Of a stretch of 64,000 nucleotides of DNA, positions 61,337-64,000 are shown piece after piece. A program made the translations under genes and the position numbers. Location: assembly GCF_900100165.1 (NCBI RefSeq), contig NZ_FNEO01000010.1, positions 1-64,000 of the forward strand, read 5' to 3'. Within the stretch, counting starts at the first letter, position 1, and the number at the start of each line of letters is the position of its first letter. The DNA is from Flavobacterium glycines. GTDB taxonomy: Bacteria; Bacteroidota; Bacteroidia; Flavobacteriales; Flavobacteriaceae. The notes under the pieces were generated by a model, which saw only the letters and a program-made list of their open reading frames with translations, had not been told where the DNA came from and made no database searches.

Positions 61337-63727
61337 CTAATTTCTCAAAGGTTTCCCCGCTTTTAACATATATTGAATTCGTTCCAATGTTTTTCTTTCG
61401 GTACAAAGCGATAAGAAAGCTTCTCTTTCTAAATCCAATAAATATTGTTCAGATACCAATGTCGGTTCGGATAAATCACCTCCGGCCATTACATAAGCCA
61501 GTTTATTGGCTATTTTTTTATCGTGTTCAGAGATGTAACTTCCGGCTACCATTTGATCGGTTCCTACTAAGAACATCCCCAAAGCTTGTTTTCCTAATAC
61601 TTTAATATCGTTACGTCTGATAGGTTGAGTGTAGCCGGCTTCAGCCATTAACAAAGCGTGCTTTTTGGCTTCGGCAATTTGGCGATCTTTGTTCACCACA
61701 ATAATGTCTTTTCCGTGCTGTAATAAACCCGTATCAAAAGCTTCATAACCTGAAGTTGAAACTTTAGCCATCGCAATGGTTAAGAAATATTCCTGTAAGG
61801 TGTTTAGTTCTACATCATTTTTACGGAATAAATCAGCCGCACGCAAAGTCATTTCTTTTGAACCACCTCCACCAGGAATCACGCCAACGCCAAATTCCAC
61901 CAATCCCATATAGGTTTCTGCGGCGGCAACCACTTTATCGGCATGCAAACTCATTTCACATCCACCTCCAAAAGTCATTCCGTGTGGTGCAACGACTACC
62001 GGAATTGAAGAGTAGCGCACACGCATCATGGTGTCTTGGAATAATTTGATAGCCATATTCAGTTCGTCATATTCCTGTTCGACAGCCATCATGAATATCA
62101 TTCCGATATTGGCACCAACTGAAAAATTAGCCGCTTGATTTCCAATAACTAATCCTGAATATTCTTTTTCCGCTAAATCAATTCCTTTGTTGATGGCTTG
62201 TAAAACATCGCCACCAATGGTATTCATTTTCGATTTGAATTCGATATTTAAAATTCCGTCGCCTAAATCTTCGATGATAGCGCCGCTATTGCTCCAAACT
62301 TTTTTGCTTTCGCGAATATTATTCAGAATAATAAAAGCATCTTGTCCGGGAACTTTTTCTTGTGATTTTTTCGAAATGTCATAAAAATAAGTAGCTCCTT
62401 CTTTTATCGTGTAAAAACTGCTGCTTCCCGAAGCCAGCATCTCATTTACCCATGGAGCAGGAGTGTAGCCTTCGGCTTTAATCATTTCGATTCCTTTTTC
62501 AACTCCGATAGCATCCCAAATTTCGAACGGACCATTTTCCCATCCAAAACCTGCTTTCATTGCATTGTCAATTTTGTATAATTCATCTGAGATTTCAGGA
62601 ATTCTATTCGAAACATATGCAAATAAAGCGGCGAAGCTTTTTCTGTAAAATTCACCTGCTTTATCTTGTCCTTTGATTAAAACTTTAAAGCGATCAATAG
62701 GTTTTTCGATGGTTTTTGTAAGTTCTAAAGTTGCAAACGAAGTTTTTTTAGCTGGACGATATTCCAAAGTATCCAAATCTAAAGAAAGAATATCTTTGTC
62801 TACTTTTTTATAAAACCCTTGTCCGGTTTTGCTTCCGAACCATTTGTTTTCAACCATTTTTTTGATGAATTCCGGTAGTTGGAACAGTTCATGTGCTTCG
62901 TCTTCTGGACAATTTTCATAAATTCCATTGGCAACATGTACCAAAGTATCTAAACCAACGACATCGACAGTTCTAAAAGTAGCCGATTTAGGTCTACCGA
63001 TAACCGGTCCTGTTAATTTATCAACTTGTTCAATGGTTAATCCCATTTCTTTTACCAAATGAAACAAACTCTGAATCCCGAAAACACCAATTCTGTTTCC
63101 GATAAATGCCGGAGTATCTTTAGCAACAACCGAAGTTTTTCCTAAGAACTGTTCTCCGTAATTTTTTAGGAAATCCAATACTTCAGATGAAGTTTTTGGT
63201 CCCGGAATAATTTCGAATAACTTTAAGTAACGCGCCGGATTAAAAAAGTGTGTTCCGCAAAAATGTTTTTGGAAATCTTCGCTTCGTCCTTCACTCATAA
63301 AATGAATTGGAATTCCGGAAGTGTTAGAAGTGACTAAAGTTCCCGGAGTTCTATATTTATCGATTTGTTCGAAAACTAATTTTTTGACGTCCAAACGTTC
63401 TACCACCACTTCGATAATCCAGTCCACGGCAGCAATTTTCGCCATATCATCAGTGGTATTTCTGGTGGAAATTCTGCTGGCGAATTTTGCGCTGTAGATA
63501 GGAGAAGGTTTTGATTTTAATGAATTGGCCAAATGTTCATTTACAATTCGGTTTCTAACCACTTTACTTTCCAGAGTGAGTCCTTTTTTACTTTCAGTTT
63601 CGGTAAGTTCCTTTGGAATAATATCCAAAAGTAAGACTTCCACACCGATGTTGGCAAAATGACAAGCAATGCCTGAACCCATGATTCCTGAACCAATTAC
63701 GGCAACTTTTTTAATTGTGCGTTTCAT
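61337..63727 (-). CDS. fadN: 3-hydroxyacyl-CoA dehydrogenase / enoyl-CoA hydratase, FadN type
   Basis: 796 residues. Domain order is dehydrogenase first (NAD motif VIGSGIMGSGIACHFANIGV at residues 10-29, then HFFNPARYLKLFEIIPG), followed by the hydratase/isomerase domain (about 490-690, with MTFGGGCEMSLHADKVVAAA and VGVIPGGGGSKEM). This is the reverse of E. coli FadB and equals Bacillus FadN (about 789 residues). It overlaps the MarR gene by 17 nt, so translation is coupled. Confidence 0.93.
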   Translation of the reverse strand: MKRTIKKVAVIGSGIMGSGIACHFANIGVEVLLLDIIPKELTETESKKGLTLESKVVRNRIVNEHLANSLKSKPSPIYSAKFASRISTRNTTDDMAKIAAVDWIIEVVVERLDVKKLVFEQIDKYRTPGTLVTSNTSGIPIHFMSEGRSEDFQKHFCGTHFFNPARYLKLFEIIPGPKTSSEVLDFLKNYGEQFLGKTSVVAKDTPAFIGNRIGVFGIQSLFHLVKEMGLTIEQVDKLTGPVIGRPKSATFRTVDVVGLDTLVHVANGIYENCPEDEAHELFQLPEFIKKMVENKWFGSKTGQGFYKKVDKDILSLDLDTLEYRPAKKTSFATLELTKTIEKPIDRFKVLIKGQDKAGEFYRKSFAALFAYVSNRIPEISDELYKIDNAMKAGFGWENGPFEIWDAIGVEKGIEMIKAEGYTPAPWVNEMLASGSSSFYTIKEGATYFYDISKKSQEKVPGQDAFIILNNIRESKKVWSNSGAIIEDLGDGILNIEFKSKMNTIGGDVLQAINKGIDLAEKEYSGLVIGNQAANFSVGANIGMIFMMAVEQEYDELNMAIKLFQDTMMRVRYSSIPVVVAPHGMTFGGGCEMSLHADKVVAAAETYMGLVEFGVGVIPGGGGSKEMTLRAADLFRKNDVELNTLQEYFLTIAMAKVSTSGYEAFDTGLLQHGKDIIVVNKDRQIAEAKKHALLMAEAGYTQPIRRNDIKVLGKQALGMFLVGTDQMVAGSYISEHDKKIANKLAYVMAGGDLSEPTLVSEQYLLDLEREAFLSLCTERKTLERIQYMLKAGKPLRN

Positions 63728-64000
63728 CTTCTGTATTTTCAGATTGGTTAAATATTTCTTTATCGTGTATTAATTTGTTGATGGTTTCGGCAACTTCAAT
63801 GAAGTTTTCCCATTTTTCATCCGAGATATGTTTTTTAATGCTTTCATTAAACTGAATGACGGTACTTTTAGACAAGGCTCTTTTTTCTTTGCCATAATCC
63901 GTCAAGTAAATTAAAACCCCGCGGCCATCATTGGGATTTTTCTTTTTAATGATTAATCCTTTTTCTTCCATCGATTTCAGGGTGCGGGTTAGGCTCGTGG
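63711..64000 (-). CDS. MarR family regulator, 5' end outside the window
   Basis: C-terminal 96 residues of a winged-helix regulator; the frame stays open to the window edge (TSLTRTLKSMEEKGLIIKKK), so the internal Met at 63971 is not the start. It contains the recognition helix end, the wing DGRGVLIYLTDYGKEK and the dimerisation helices. First gene of the fad operon and presumably its acyl-CoA-responsive repressor. Confidence 0.88.
   Translation of the reverse strand, partial: TSLTRTLKSMEEKGLIIKKKNPNDGRGVLIYLTDYGKEKRALSKSTVIQFNESIKKHISDEKWENFIEVAETINKLIHDKEIFNQSENTEDETHN

Overview
The window reads as chromosomal DNA of a Flavobacterium-like member of the Bacteroidota. It is AT-rich. Promoters carry the Bacteroidota -7 element TAnnTTTG rather than a sigma70 -10 box, and many start codons lack a clear Shine-Dalgarno. 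Families typical of the phylum are present: OmpA with DUF5723 and TSP3 repeats, DUF4197, DUF4251, DUF4293, DUF5777, PafA, and a Rho with a long low-complexity insert. No prophage, IS transposase, CRISPR array or plasmid function was seen.

Layout. 1-377: the end of an rRNA operon (5S) followed by tRNA-Phe and tRNA-Leu. 0.6-13.5 kb: housekeeping genes (MFS transporter, prfA, OmpA-like protein, pyrF, BtuF-like protein, purU, DUF4197, and an IcmF-type fused acyl-CoA mutase). 13.6-28.0 kb: a Kir-type K+ channel, then a light and photoprotection island. The island holds a CarH/LitR-like B12-binding MerR regulator, crtI-crtB-crtZ, an SRPBCC protein and a class I photolyase on the + strand. Facing it on the minus strand is a long operon: TetR-like, AarF-like kinase, DUF2256, photolyase-like flavoprotein, DUF2805, SDR, folE, SDR. 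A TIGR01777 epimerase diverges from that operon. 28.0-30.9 kb: a YceI / CxxCH lipoprotein / OB-fold / DUF5777 / YceI cluster. 31-48.6 kb: rmuC, an ECF sigma factor with a membrane partner, RNA-modification genes (RluE-like, trmL, truA, an RsmB/NOP methyltransferase), ABC transporters, a TPR histidine kinase with a NarL-type response regulator, and rho. 48.6-57.7 kb: TonB siderophore receptor, hydrolases, PafA phosphatase, a LETM1-related protein, SodC. 57.8-64 kb: a beta-oxidation operon marR-fadN-fadA-fadE, with a four-helix-bundle (S23-type) gene between fadA and fadE.

The most interesting signals are these. (1) A shared inverted repeat, TTGTTTAA-N16-TTAAACAA, sits in front of the MerR gene (degenerate second arm), in front of crtI, and between the TetR and TIGR01777 genes. 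It is a candidate operator joining the island into one B12/light regulon. (2) The four-helix-bundle gene is bracketed by 32-bp near-perfect inverted repeats inside the fad operon, and related repeat pairs without a gene lie at two other intergenic sites, so it may be a mobile or IVS-like element with MITE-like relatives. (3) A roughly 130-nt intergenic sequence between crtZ and the SRPBCC gene folds on paper into a three-way junction. (4) A 30-bp perfect inverted repeat is formed by two convergent genes that end in the same codons.

How the genes fit together. The island links carotenoid synthesis, DNA photorepair and pterin synthesis under a probable photosensory cobalamin regulator. crtY is not in the window, so a lycopene cyclase must lie elsewhere if zeaxanthin is the product. 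The fad operon resembles fadNAE of Bacillus, with a MarR regulator whose 5' end lies beyond the window.
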